From Klebsiella pneumoniae (GTDB taxonomy: Bacteria > Pseudomonadota > Gammaproteobacteria > Pseudomonadales > Azotimanducaceae), in the NCBI GenBank assembly GCA_945878745.1, contig CAMDVY010000038.1, positions 1 to 12,282 on the forward strand: DNA of 12,282 bases, given 5' to 3'. The notes beneath the pieces are model-generated. The model made no database searches. It had not been told where the DNA came from and worked only from the letters and a program-made list of their open reading frames with translations. Shown in pieces: positions 1 to 5,352 of the stretch (positions are counted from its first letter, which is position 1; each line of letters begins with the position of its first letter). A program made the position numbers and the translations under genes.

Positions 1-35
1 ATCTCCTGATCGCGATTTTTGATGAACCCAACAAT

Positions 36-58
36 CGCGGTCAGAGACCGCTCCTACA
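36..58 (-). repeat. REP-like palindrome with GTAG head
   Basis: On the minus strand this reads GTAGGAGCGGTC, then TCT, then GACCGCG. The GCGGTC/GACCGC arms pair perfectly over 6 bp around a 3-base loop, and the GTAG tetranucleotide sits on one side. This is the layout of the small REP elements scattered between genes in Pseudomonas, Stenotrophomonas and related gammaproteobacteria, which are mobilised by RAYT (TnpA-REP) transposases. It lies downstream of the hydrolase gene. A second small hairpin (CCGCT/AGCGG, about 68-79) follows. Only one full copy is visible, so family membership is inferred from shape and head sequence. Confidence 0.7.
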
Positions 59-194
59 AAGAGACCACCGCTGTAGCGGAGAGCGCTGCCCGACATTGCG
101 ATGGGAGGTGTGCCTGAAATACTGCCGATTATTGTCGAATCAAGGTTAATCAGAGTTACCCTAATGATCAGCTGATGGCAAATTCCTGTGTGCA

Positions 195-1112
195 TCACTT
201 TGGTAGCCCGGCCATGAGCTTCTCGTAAGACTTCATCATGTCGGCTATGCGATCCTTCTTCACGAATGGCGTGTTGAGGAATCGCTCGATCGTGGTATTG
301 AACAATTCGGGGTCATCGAATGGAACCATGTGGGTGCTGTTCGGGAGGATCGCGAGCTGTGCGTTCTGCAGGTGAGTGAAGATCTCCACAATGTGTTCGG
401 TCCGAACCAGGTCGTGGTCACCGGCCATGACCAGCGTCGGCGCGGTGATCCGCTCGAGCTGTGTCGGATCAATGTTTGGTTCCTTCAACATCATGCCCGC
501 CACCTTCAGTGCGCGTTTCCCGGCTGGTGTGTTTCGCTCGCTGTCGGGCGTTGAGGCCAGCATCGAGCTGAATAGCTCATCCGTCTCTTTGTAAATCGCA
601 TTGGTGGTGGGGTTCAGGTTCGGTGCCATCGACACGATCTTCTTGACCTTGCCGGGATGTCGAACCCCGAGCAGAAGAGCCTCGATGCCGCCGTCACTCC
701 AGCCAATGACGTCGACCGAATCGAGTTTGAGATGATCGATCAGCGCGGCGAGGTCGTCGGTCATCGTCTCGTAGGTGAGCGGACCATCGCTGTCGGCGGA
801 GCGACCCTGGTCGCGACTATCCATCGCGATCACCGTGTAGTGCTGCTTGAAGAACTCGATCTGGGCAGCCAGCCCGCCGATGCTCCCGCCATTGCCATGC
901 ACGAGCAACAACGGAGCACCATTGCCGTACGTTTCGTAGTAGAGCGAGACGCCATCATGCGTGAACGTGCCGCTGGCTTGCGCGTTCGCCCCGTATGGAA
1001 CCTTGGGGTCAACGATAGTCGCCGAGTCCGCCGCCTTCTCATCAGACCTGGCATAGGTGGCTGCTTGAAGAAGTACGCCGACGAGTAATGCTGCGCGAAA
1101 GAGTGTGGCCAT
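195..1112 (-). CDS. Secreted alpha/beta hydrolase
   Basis: A 305-residue alpha/beta-hydrolase-fold protein. The first 22 or so residues (charged start, hydrophobic LLVGVLLQAA, then A-R-S) look like a Sec signal peptide, so it probably acts in the periplasm. Family landmarks are in order: the oxyanion-hole motif VHGNGGS near residue 71, the nucleophile elbow GWSDGG with Ser139, an acidic residue in the AGDHDLV strand (Asp232 or Asp234), and the catalytic His261 in STHMVPFDDP. Length fits a complete enzyme. The start is supported by AGGAGCAGGAA directly before the ATG. The substrate cannot be told from sequence; esterase, lipase-like or haloperoxidase-like activities are all possible. It lies beside the cassette array, but no attC-like site follows it, so I do not count it as a cassette gene. 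Confidence 0.9.
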   Translation of the reverse strand: MATLFRAALLVGVLLQAATYARSDEKAADSATIVDPKVPYGANAQASGTFTHDGVSLYYETYGNGAPLLLVHGNGGSIGGLAAQIEFFKQHYTVIAMDSRDQGRSADSDGPLTYETMTDDLAALIDHLKLDSVDVIGWSDGGIEALLLGVRHPGKVKKIVSMAPNLNPTTNAIYKETDELFSSMLASTPDSERNTPAGKRALKVAGMMLKEPNIDPTQLERITAPTLVMAGDHDLVRTEHIVEIFTHLQNAQLAILPNSTHMVPFDDPELFNTTIERFLNTPFVKKDRIADMMKSYEKLMAGLPK

Positions 1113-1483
1113 TTCCTGCTCCTGAGTAATGTGGACCTGCGTGAGCGACGCGTAGCCTGCTCTGCGCGTCAGAGGAATTCGAGCAATACGACGTGAAGAT
1201 CATGACGTATGGACACGGATTGGACAATGCAGCTACGAATGCTGAAGGAAAGCGTTAGCTATGGGCTTTGGGACTGCACGGGAAAATCAGGTTTTTACAT
1301 GCGTGAAACGCAGCACCTCGTTCTTCAAACCCGTTGCAGTTGCCCGCCTCTTCAAAGACCTGACGAGCAGTTCGCCGAATTGCGATTTGCGGCGTCACTT
1401 CAATTTCATCAGTGTATTTGTAGAGGCTTTTCGGTACGGGTTTCGGCTCGTTCACCTTTCTGACGGGTTAGATCAGGGTGTCC
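1113..1483. other. Gene-poor stretch between hydrolase and cassette array
   Basis: Apart from the doubtful 66-residue ORF I see no supported gene here. The part next to the hydrolase holds its ribosome site. One GTTRRRY-type heptamer (GTTAGAT at 1467-1473) occurs, but no matching arm was found, so it is not counted as a recombination site. Confidence 0.4.
1255..1455 (-). CDS. Unrecognised small ORF, possibly a gene remnant
   Basis: This is the only minus-strand ORF of note between the hydrolase and the toxin remnant. It would start with GTG and encode 66 residues. The purine-rich AGAAAGG that could serve as ribosome site runs straight into the start codon, leaving no spacing, so translation is doubtful. 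The N-terminus (VPKSLYKYTDE) loosely resembles the beginning of DUF2971 proteins, and a neighbouring frame near 1310-1330 encodes LRFTHVKT, which also resembles that family. This may be a frameshifted cassette gene, but the spacing of the two pieces does not fit well. Treat it as unproven. Confidence 0.2.
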   Translation of the reverse strand: MNEPKPVPKSLYKYTDEIEVTPQIAIRRTARQVFEEAGNCNGFEERGAAFHACKNLIFPCSPKAHS

Positions 1484-1529
1484 ACTCAACCGGAGGAGAT
1501 CCCGGGTCCGATGCACCGCATTGTTATGC
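1484..1529 (-). other. Truncated attC-like site after toxin gene
   Basis: On the minus strand the toxin stop codon TAA lies inside GCATAAC (1523-1529), a common variant of the attC R'' core RYYYAAC. The nearest R'-type heptamer is GTTGAGT (1484-1490), a perfect GTTRRRY. The two cores are only 46 bases apart end to end and the sequence between them pairs poorly (CGGA/TCCG only), so the central hairpin of a normal attC is missing. I read this as a deleted attC, or as an R'' joined to unrelated DNA. Confidence 0.4.
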
Positions 1530-1820
1530 GCGGCCTAGCCATACTGCCGGATCGCGACGTGCGTGAAAGACTGCGAGCACTACAAGCTGATTGCCCTGGT
1601 GACGAAAGAAAATGGAGTACGGAAATCGGCGTGCTCGAACGCATCGGACATCACGGTGCATTACAGGAAAGCGCTCGGGGTCAGTCGCAGCAAGAGAAAT
1701 AGCACGATCAATTTCGATGATGAAATCCTGCCCAAGTCAAAGTCGATGTTCTCGATACCATTTGGCCGCCTCGTCGAAGTCCAGCCGAGCAGCTCTCCGA
1801 AATACTACTTGTAACGTCAC
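1524..1820 (-). pseudogene. RelE/ParE-family toxin interrupted by in-frame TGA
   Basis: Reading from GTG at 1820, the frame encodes VTLQVVFRRAARLDFDEAAKW, YREHRL, a TGA stop (1737-1739), then LGQDFIIEIDRAIS onward and ends with FHARRDPAVWLGRA and TAA. Without the stop this is a complete 98-codon RelE/ParE toxin: the FxxxAxxDxxEAxxWY start, a DPERFP turn, RRFPYSIFFR and the C-terminal VLAVFHARRDP signature are all present. The stop falls where relatives usually have a short residue such as Gly before LG. The start overlaps the antitoxin stop by four bases (GTGA), so the pair was translationally coupled. A type II toxin of this kind would act on ribosome-bound mRNA or on gyrase. As written it makes 27 residues and is presumably inactive. 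A sequencing error or read-through is possible. Confidence 0.8.
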
Positions 1821-2047
1821 TTGTTCAGTTGTTCGACCGCGCTGGCTTTGATGTCTGCCCAAGGAATAACGTCATTCGGATTAGATTCGGAGTCCGAGAT
1901 TCGCCGATCCAATTCAGCTCTTTGCGGGTTGGGGAGAGGAACATCGCGGCTATCGGCGGCGATGGTGTCCCATATCTCCTCCACGAGGTCCAGTCGTTCC
2001 TGAATTCCGAGACGGTCTATACCGAGGGTTTTTATAGAAACTGCCAT
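1817..2047 (-). CDS. Antitoxin, addiction module component family
   Basis: A 76-residue acidic protein, largely helical, matching the putative addiction module component family (TIGR02574). Recognisable parts are the LGIDRLGIQERLDLVEEIWDTI start and a C-terminal segment with an alternating acidic pattern ending ADIKASAVEQLNK. Such proteins bind and neutralise a RelE/ParE toxin encoded immediately downstream, and that gene is present with a four-base overlap. The start ATG is preceded by GAGGAAT at good spacing. Its frame is intact while the toxin is broken, which is expected when selection to keep the antitoxin has recently relaxed, or when the lesion is recent. It sits in an integron cassette, where TA modules are known to stabilise arrays. 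Confidence 0.88.
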   Translation of the reverse strand: MAVSIKTLGIDRLGIQERLDLVEEIWDTIAADSRDVPLPNPQRAELDRRISDSESNPNDVIPWADIKASAVEQLNK

Positions 2048-2109
2048 GGAGTATTCCTCAATGATCCGCCACGATCATATCAGCGAGGGTGCTCCGGCGT
2101 CACGGATGC

Positions 2110-2208
2110 GCAAAACGCCACGCATCAGCCGCCCGCGAGACAGGCGGCAAATTTGCGCATGCAAATTTGATGACTGGCTGATGGGTCGGTTGCATGCGTT
2201 TGTTAAGC
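2110..2208 (-). other. attC-like site following VOC gene
   Basis: On the minus strand the VOC stop codon TAA is embedded in the R'' core GCTTAAC (2202-2208). After it come AACAAACGC and, further in, CATCAGCC. These pair with GGCTGATG and GCGTTTTGC on the far side. The centre holds extra hairpins (CAAATTTGC/GCAAATTTG and a CCGCC/GGCGG stem). The far core reads GTTTTGC rather than GTTRRRY, so this R' is degenerate. The total of 99 bases equals that of the better site at 3244-3342. Stop-in-core placement and two nested arms make the call fairly secure, but recombination competence is doubtful. Confidence 0.65.
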
Positions 2209-2577
2209 CTCGTGTTCGTGGCAGACTGCTTCAATGTTATGCCCGTCTGGACCAATAACGAAGGCTGCGTAGTACTTCCCGCTGTACTGTAGACGCAGAC
2301 CAGGCGGACCGTTGTCTTTGCCGCCCGCTTCAAGAGCAGCGCGATAGAAAGCTTCGACTTGCTGGCGATTCTCGGCCGCGAACGCCAAGTGAAGATGCGC
2401 TGGCTTCTCTTCAGTTTGATACAGGCACATGGAAACATCGCCCTTTGGTTGGCTAAGCTCGGCGCCGTTCGGCGGCCACTCCGTAACAACGGTGACACCG
2501 AGTGGTTCGAGTGCTCTGACGAAGAACGCTTTGCTCGCAGCATAGTCGCTGACTCCGAACTTGACGTGGTCAAACAT
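2203..2577 (-). CDS. VOC (glyoxalase/bleomycin resistance) family protein
   Basis: A 124-residue protein of the vicinal oxygen chelate fold, made of two beta-alpha-beta-beta-beta units. MFDHVKFGVSDY at the start supplies a candidate metal-ligand His4, HLHLAF (residues 61-66) supplies a second, and GPDGHNIEAVCH near the end supplies Glu116. It resembles the subgroup with the AGGKDNGPPGLR motif, usually labelled glyoxalase/bleomycin resistance/dioxygenase. Possible activities are lyase, dioxygenase, or sequestration of a small molecule; the substrate is unknown. The start is fixed by AGGAG six bases before the ATG; an in-frame extension upstream has no such site. The stop codon lies in the attC R'' core, so this is a tightly packed cassette gene. 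Confidence 0.9.
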   Translation of the reverse strand: MFDHVKFGVSDYAASKAFFVRALEPLGVTVVTEWPPNGAELSQPKGDVSMCLYQTEEKPAHLHLAFAAENRQQVEAFYRAALEAGGKDNGPPGLRLQYSGKYYAAFVIGPDGHNIEAVCHEHEA

Positions 2578-2591
2578 GAGTTCTCCTGAAG

Positions 2592-2693
2592 TGCGTGGGC
2601 CTCCGCCTGCTGCGCGCAAGACCTTTCCAGAACGTGATGTTGCTCAGAGCTGCGAACTGCACGAAGCGTCTCCTCCGAGGCCTATCGTTAGAC
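2592..2693 (-). other. Degenerate attC-like site following ASCH gene
   Basis: On the minus strand the R'' core GTCTAAC (2687-2693) is canonical. It is followed by an arm containing AGGCCTCGG, and the opposite side carries GGAGGCCC near 2597-2604. No GTTRRRY heptamer is found at the expected far end. One half is therefore clear and the other has drifted. The left boundary is approximate. Confidence 0.4.
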
Positions 2694-2697
2694 ATGA

Positions 2698-2732
2698 GGG
2701 ATGCACAAAAGGAGCAGCATTTTGTGCATCCC
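2698..2732 (-). repeat. Perfect 13-bp stem-loop after ASCH gene
   Basis: GGGATGCACAAAA (2698-2710) and TTTTGTGCATCCC (2720-2732) are exact inverted repeats around a 9-base loop. On the minus strand the stem begins 13 bases after the ASCH stop codon and ends just before the attC R'' core. It has no trailing T-run, so it is not a classic intrinsic terminator. It may protect the mRNA end or be a weak terminator. Confidence 0.6.
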
Positions 2733-2745
2733 CTCGATGGAAGGG

Positions 2746-3228
2746 TCATGCCGCACTTCGCGAACCCGCAAACACGACCTTGAACCGCTCACAAGCGATC
2801 AGCATATTTTCACTGAAGACTTTCCCGAAGCCTTCGCACTCGCGCGAGAAATAGCTTGTTTGAGCCTGGCGCCAGTACTCCAGAGATCCGTCGCCTTCGC
2901 CTTCGGTTGCGGCGAACTCTGCAGTTACTTCATTGAAGGCAACGATATCGACTTGGGTTGTCTCGATCACGCAGAGCGTAGAGCCAGCCCAGTTTGTGAC
3001 AACACTGAGATCACCCGGTCGTGGTACGCGCTTGCCCTCGTGCTCGTAGGCCAACAATGACCCCGCCGTGGCGCGCTTTGTGCCCGCGAGCACCAGTTCT
3101 GCCAAAGAGTTCGCAAGTTCCTCGCTGTCGCAGAAGTGGAAGGCTTCATAGAAGCTTGCGGGGTCAACGCCGCCCGCTGCAGTACTGAAGCGTTCCCAAT
3201 AGTCAGCAATAGTCGCAGGAATAGGCAT
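2746..3228 (-). CDS. ASCH domain-containing protein
   Basis: A 160-residue single-domain ASCH protein (PUA-like beta barrel). Family marks include FYEAFHFCDSEELAN, GTKRATAGS (49-57), VPRPGDLSVV (68-77), a CVIETT strand, EGEGDGSLEYWR (109-120) and the closing ERFKVVF. ASCH proteins are thought to bind RNA or nucleosides. In E. coli YqfB, a small family member, Lys-Thr-Glu form the N4-acetylcytidine amidohydrolase site; K51, T54 and E89 here are plausible equivalents by position, which is inference. Another ASCH protein is reported as a ribonuclease. The ATG at 3228 fits family length, though its ribosome site is weak; an earlier GTG at 3261 lies inside attC and is unlikely. Cassette promoters are often external, and no promoter is evident. 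Confidence 0.9.
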   Translation of the reverse strand: MPIPATIADYWERFSTAAGGVDPASFYEAFHFCDSEELANSLAELVLAGTKRATAGSLLAYEHEGKRVPRPGDLSVVTNWAGSTLCVIETTQVDIVAFNEVTAEFAATEGEGDGSLEYWRQAQTSYFSRECEGFGKVFSENMLIACERFKVVFAGSRSAA

Positions 3229-3243
3229 GGGCGTTTTCGTACG

Positions 3244-3342
3244 GCCTAACGCGCCATTCACCGGCTGCGTGTGCTCGGCGCGGCTTTTGCGACAGCAAAA
3301 GGCGTGACGAGTAGCGCAGTCCGGTGCAATGGCTTGTTGGGC
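3244..3342 (-). other. Well-formed integron attC site
   Basis: On the minus strand the site runs from R'' GCCCAAC (3336-3342) to R' GTTAGGC (3244-3250), both perfect matches to RYYYAAC and GTTRRRY. The inner arms are GCCATTGCACCGG and CCGGTGAATGGC. They pair along their whole length except for one unpaired G in the first arm, as expected for the extrahelical base that directs integrase to one strand. The middle contains a further hairpin (CTTTTGC, GACA, GCAAAAG). The 99-base length is within the attC range. It starts 9 bases after the cupin stop and separates that gene from the ASCH gene, so the cassette reading direction is leftward. Confidence 0.88.
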
Positions 3343-3351
3343 TGCTGACGC

Positions 3352-3816
3352 TTATTGCGCGGCACTGGATGTTGGAACGGCATCCACCGGACCCTCAAAA
3401 GCAATAAACAGCACGCAAGCATCTCCCTGTTTGCATGTAGCTGTGTGCGGGAGTTTCGCCGGACCGTATGCATACATCCCGGGCTTGAGTAAGGCGGGTT
3501 GCTGCCCATCGTAAGCAACTTCCAGCTCCCCAGATACCAGCACCATGCGCTCCGCAGATGAGTGCCAATGGTGCGGAAGACTCATGTTCGGTGGAACCTT
3601 TAACCACACATCGGCATTCGGCTTTGCTGGATCACCGTGCAGGACAGCCAACTGGCATCCCGCTGGCATGAATTCTGGACATGGTCCCCAATTCACCTCG
3701 CTGTCCGCTACCGAGGCCGACAACGCCTTCTCGGATGCCACCGTCTGTGCGATTGCAAGCGGAGAGCAGATTGAAACTACGAAGCTCAGAATCGAGAAGG
3801 TACGAAAGAACGACAT
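3352..3816 (-). CDS. Secreted cupin-domain protein
   Basis: A 154-residue protein with a clear Sec signal peptide (MSFFRTFSILSFVVS to about A23/Q24, with AIAQ as likely cleavage region) and one cupin barrel. Cupin motif 1 is intact: HWH at 83-85, Glu89, then Gly96 after six residues. Motif 2 reads GMYAYGPAKLPHTA with His124. These residues would bind one divalent metal ion. Cys46, Cys54, Cys128 and Cys134 could form disulfides in the periplasm. The function may be small-molecule binding, dioxygenase or isomerase activity; no substrate can be assigned. The start at 3816 is chosen because AGGAGTT lies 6 bases upstream and the signal peptide begins there; an in-frame extension to 3912 lacks both. 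It is the rightmost gene of the cassette array. Confidence 0.88.
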   Translation of the reverse strand: MSFFRTFSILSFVVSICSPLAIAQTVASEKALSASVADSEVNWGPCPEFMPAGCQLAVLHGDPAKPNADVWLKVPPNMSLPHHWHSSAERMVLVSGELEVAYDGQQPALLKPGMYAYGPAKLPHTATCKQGDACVLFIAFEGPVDAVPTSSAAQ

Positions 3817-3872
3817 GTATGAACTCCTATTCAACGATATCCAGAGCTTATCACTTCGTATCTGACAAGAAA

Positions 3873-3918
3873 GCGGGTTTAACGGCAATCGTCCGGATTT
3901 CAACGCCGTCAAACCCGC
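3873..3918 (-). repeat. 14-bp inverted repeat, possible attC remnant upstream of cupin cassette
   Basis: Plus-strand GCGGGTTTAACGGC (3873-3886) and GCCGTCAAACCCGC (3905-3918) are inverted repeats with a single mismatch around an 18-base loop. On the minus strand the right-hand arm contains GTTAAAC (3877-3883), a perfect GTTRRRY core at the place where the cupin cassette should begin, 60-odd bases before its ATG. The opposite arm has GTTTGAC, one base off RYYYAAC. It is shorter than usual attC sites, so it could be a reduced attC or an unrelated hairpin. Confidence 0.4.
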
Positions 3919-4434
3919 CCATTGAGAGCAGAACTGAGGAAGCTATCCACTAAGCTCCGGTGCTCGGCCAACCTTTTTTCAATCCCTTCGCCTCTCAATA
4001 CACACGCCTTTACAACTGTCCTCAAACCTTGCCGATCGATATCGATTTCAACAAGCTGAACTGGCGCAGGAATGTCGGAGGAGCGTCAGTTCTCGAAAAG
4101 TTCAAACAAAGCAGTGCACCGATGCTCACCAATCCCATCACCCGTCGCAGACTGAAGTCGATCAATGAGGTCGCATTGTCACAGACTCTCTCCGGCAACG
4201 AAGTTGGTGTGATGGAAAGCGAGGCGAGTTCCGACGGAGTCGAACCAATTGATTTGTGCCGAACAATTTCATGACAGCGCGAATGACGACCGGTTCTGCC
4301 TGGCAGTTGCGAGCGATCCGGGTGCGAATGACGACAAGGTTCGTTTGATAGAGAGATCAATCAGAACCGATTGCCGCTCGCAAGCGTTTGGGCACCTCGA
4401 TACCCTATCCGTCCACCTGTGGGCGGAGTCTGAG
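3919..4434. other. Non-coding stretch right of the cassette array
   Basis: About 500 bases with no gene I can support. ORFs on both strands are short, overlap each other and resemble no family. If the array had its own integrase and attI they would be expected on this side, since cassettes read leftward, but no tyrosine recombinase motifs are visible. The last part carries the ribosome site (GGCGGAG) of the next gene. Confidence 0.5.
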
Positions 4435-5337
4435 ATGAGGACCAACATTGTCGCCAGTGAATGCGCTGCCGCGCTGTTTCCGCCCAATACGCTCGCCGGT
4501 TTCAGTTACTGTCTTGAGCAGGTATTCGACGGGATCGAGTTCGATGTTCAGCTCACTGCCGATGCCCAGGTGGTTGTCCACCACGATTACCTGTTGAACC
4601 CGCGAACTACGCGCGACTCGTCCGGGCAGTGGCTCAGCCCACCCTATCCAGCGATTTGCGGTATGACCCTGAACGACGTGCGGAAGTTTGATGTTGGGCG
4701 GTACCGGCCCGGATCGAGGGAGTTGGCCGACTACCCACAGTATCAGCCGAAAGATGGCGAGAAGATTCCCTCCCTGGACGAACTGCTCGCGTGTCACAAC
4801 GAGCGGGGTGCAACGTCAACGCTCTGTATTGAGCTGAAGTCATCGCCCTTTCAACGAGCCATCAGCGCGGATCCGAACGCCCTGGTCGCCGGGGTCATTG
4901 ACGCCGTTGTTTCCCATGGCCTTGCACACCGCACCGTCCTGCTGGCGTTCGAATGGGATCTGCTGCGGTTTGCCCACGAACTGTGCCCGGTGGTGGAACT
5001 GGATTACCTGACGTTGAATCCTGCTCATATCGTTGCGTTGAATCGCAAGCTCGGACCGGTTGACCCCTGGCTGCTGTTCGGAGTCTTCGATCCTCGCCGC
5101 TACAACAACAGCGTGCCGGACGCGATCGCGGCGGCTGGTGGCCATTGGTGGGGTCCGCATGTGAATGACGTCAGCAGAGAGGACGTCGCCTGCGCGCAGA
5201 GCCTGGGGCTCAAAGTCAATCTCTGGGGTGTCGGTTCAGATGACCGCGCCATGACGCATGCTCTGACGCTTGAGGCCGATGCGATAACGCTCTCCCACCC
5301 GGACCTGCTCAGAGCGAAAATCGAGGCTGCGCGGTGA
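4435..5337 (+). CDS. GDPD-family phosphodiesterase-like protein lacking catalytic HR
   Basis: A 300-residue cytoplasmic protein with the TIM-barrel GDPD fold. These enzymes hydrolyse glycerophosphodiesters to glycerol-3-phosphate and an alcohol. NTLAGF (18-23), DGIEFDVQLTAD (32-43; metal ligands Glu35 and Asp37), VVVHHD (46-51; catalytic His50), KIPSLDELL (110-118) and CIELK (131-135; metal ligand Glu133) all match. The first motif, normally HRG a few residues after the start, reads SEC at 8-10, so the first catalytic His and its Arg neighbour are gone while the surrounding A-A-A-L-F-P-P-N-T is normal. The enzyme may be inactive or altered. The start at 4435 is chosen for its GGCGGAG site and because the barrel begins right after it; the 62 upstream in-frame codons look like non-coding sequence. 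Confidence 0.87.
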   Translation: MRTNIVASECAAALFPPNTLAGFSYCLEQVFDGIEFDVQLTADAQVVVHHDYLLNPRTTRDSSGQWLSPPYPAICGMTLNDVRKFDVGRYRPGSRELADYPQYQPKDGEKIPSLDELLACHNERGATSTLCIELKSSPFQRAISADPNALVAGVIDAVVSHGLAHRTVLLAFEWDLLRFAHELCPVVELDYLTLNPAHIVALNRKLGPVDPWLLFGVFDPRRYNNSVPDAIAAAGGHWWGPHVNDVSREDVACAQSLGLKVNLWGVGSDDRAMTHALTLEADAITLSHPDLLRAKIEAAR

Positions 5338-5352
5338 GCGGTACCGGCATGT

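Noticed and set aside
195..1112. Hydrolase as a fifth integron cassette
   Set aside because: No RYYYAAC/GTTRRRY pair or hairpin follows its stop codon; the downstream DNA carries a REP element instead.
1467..1473. GTTAGAT as an additional attC core
   Set aside because: No complementary arm or partner core at a suitable distance; such heptamers occur by chance.
1829..2170. 113-codon plus-strand ORF across the antitoxin gene and attC
   Set aside because: It runs antisense through a well-recognised antitoxin and a recombination site and shows no family features.
4226..4250. tRNA T-arm-like sequence on the minus strand (GGTTCGACTCC)
   Set aside because: The stem pairs over only two or three bases, and no acceptor, D-arm or anticodon arm is found nearby, so it is neither a tRNA nor a safe tRNA remnant.
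3960..4360. Overlapping ORFs on both strands (104 and 112 codons)
   Set aside because: No family resemblance, no ribosome sites, compositions unlike the neighbouring proteins and mutual overlap; treated as non-coding.
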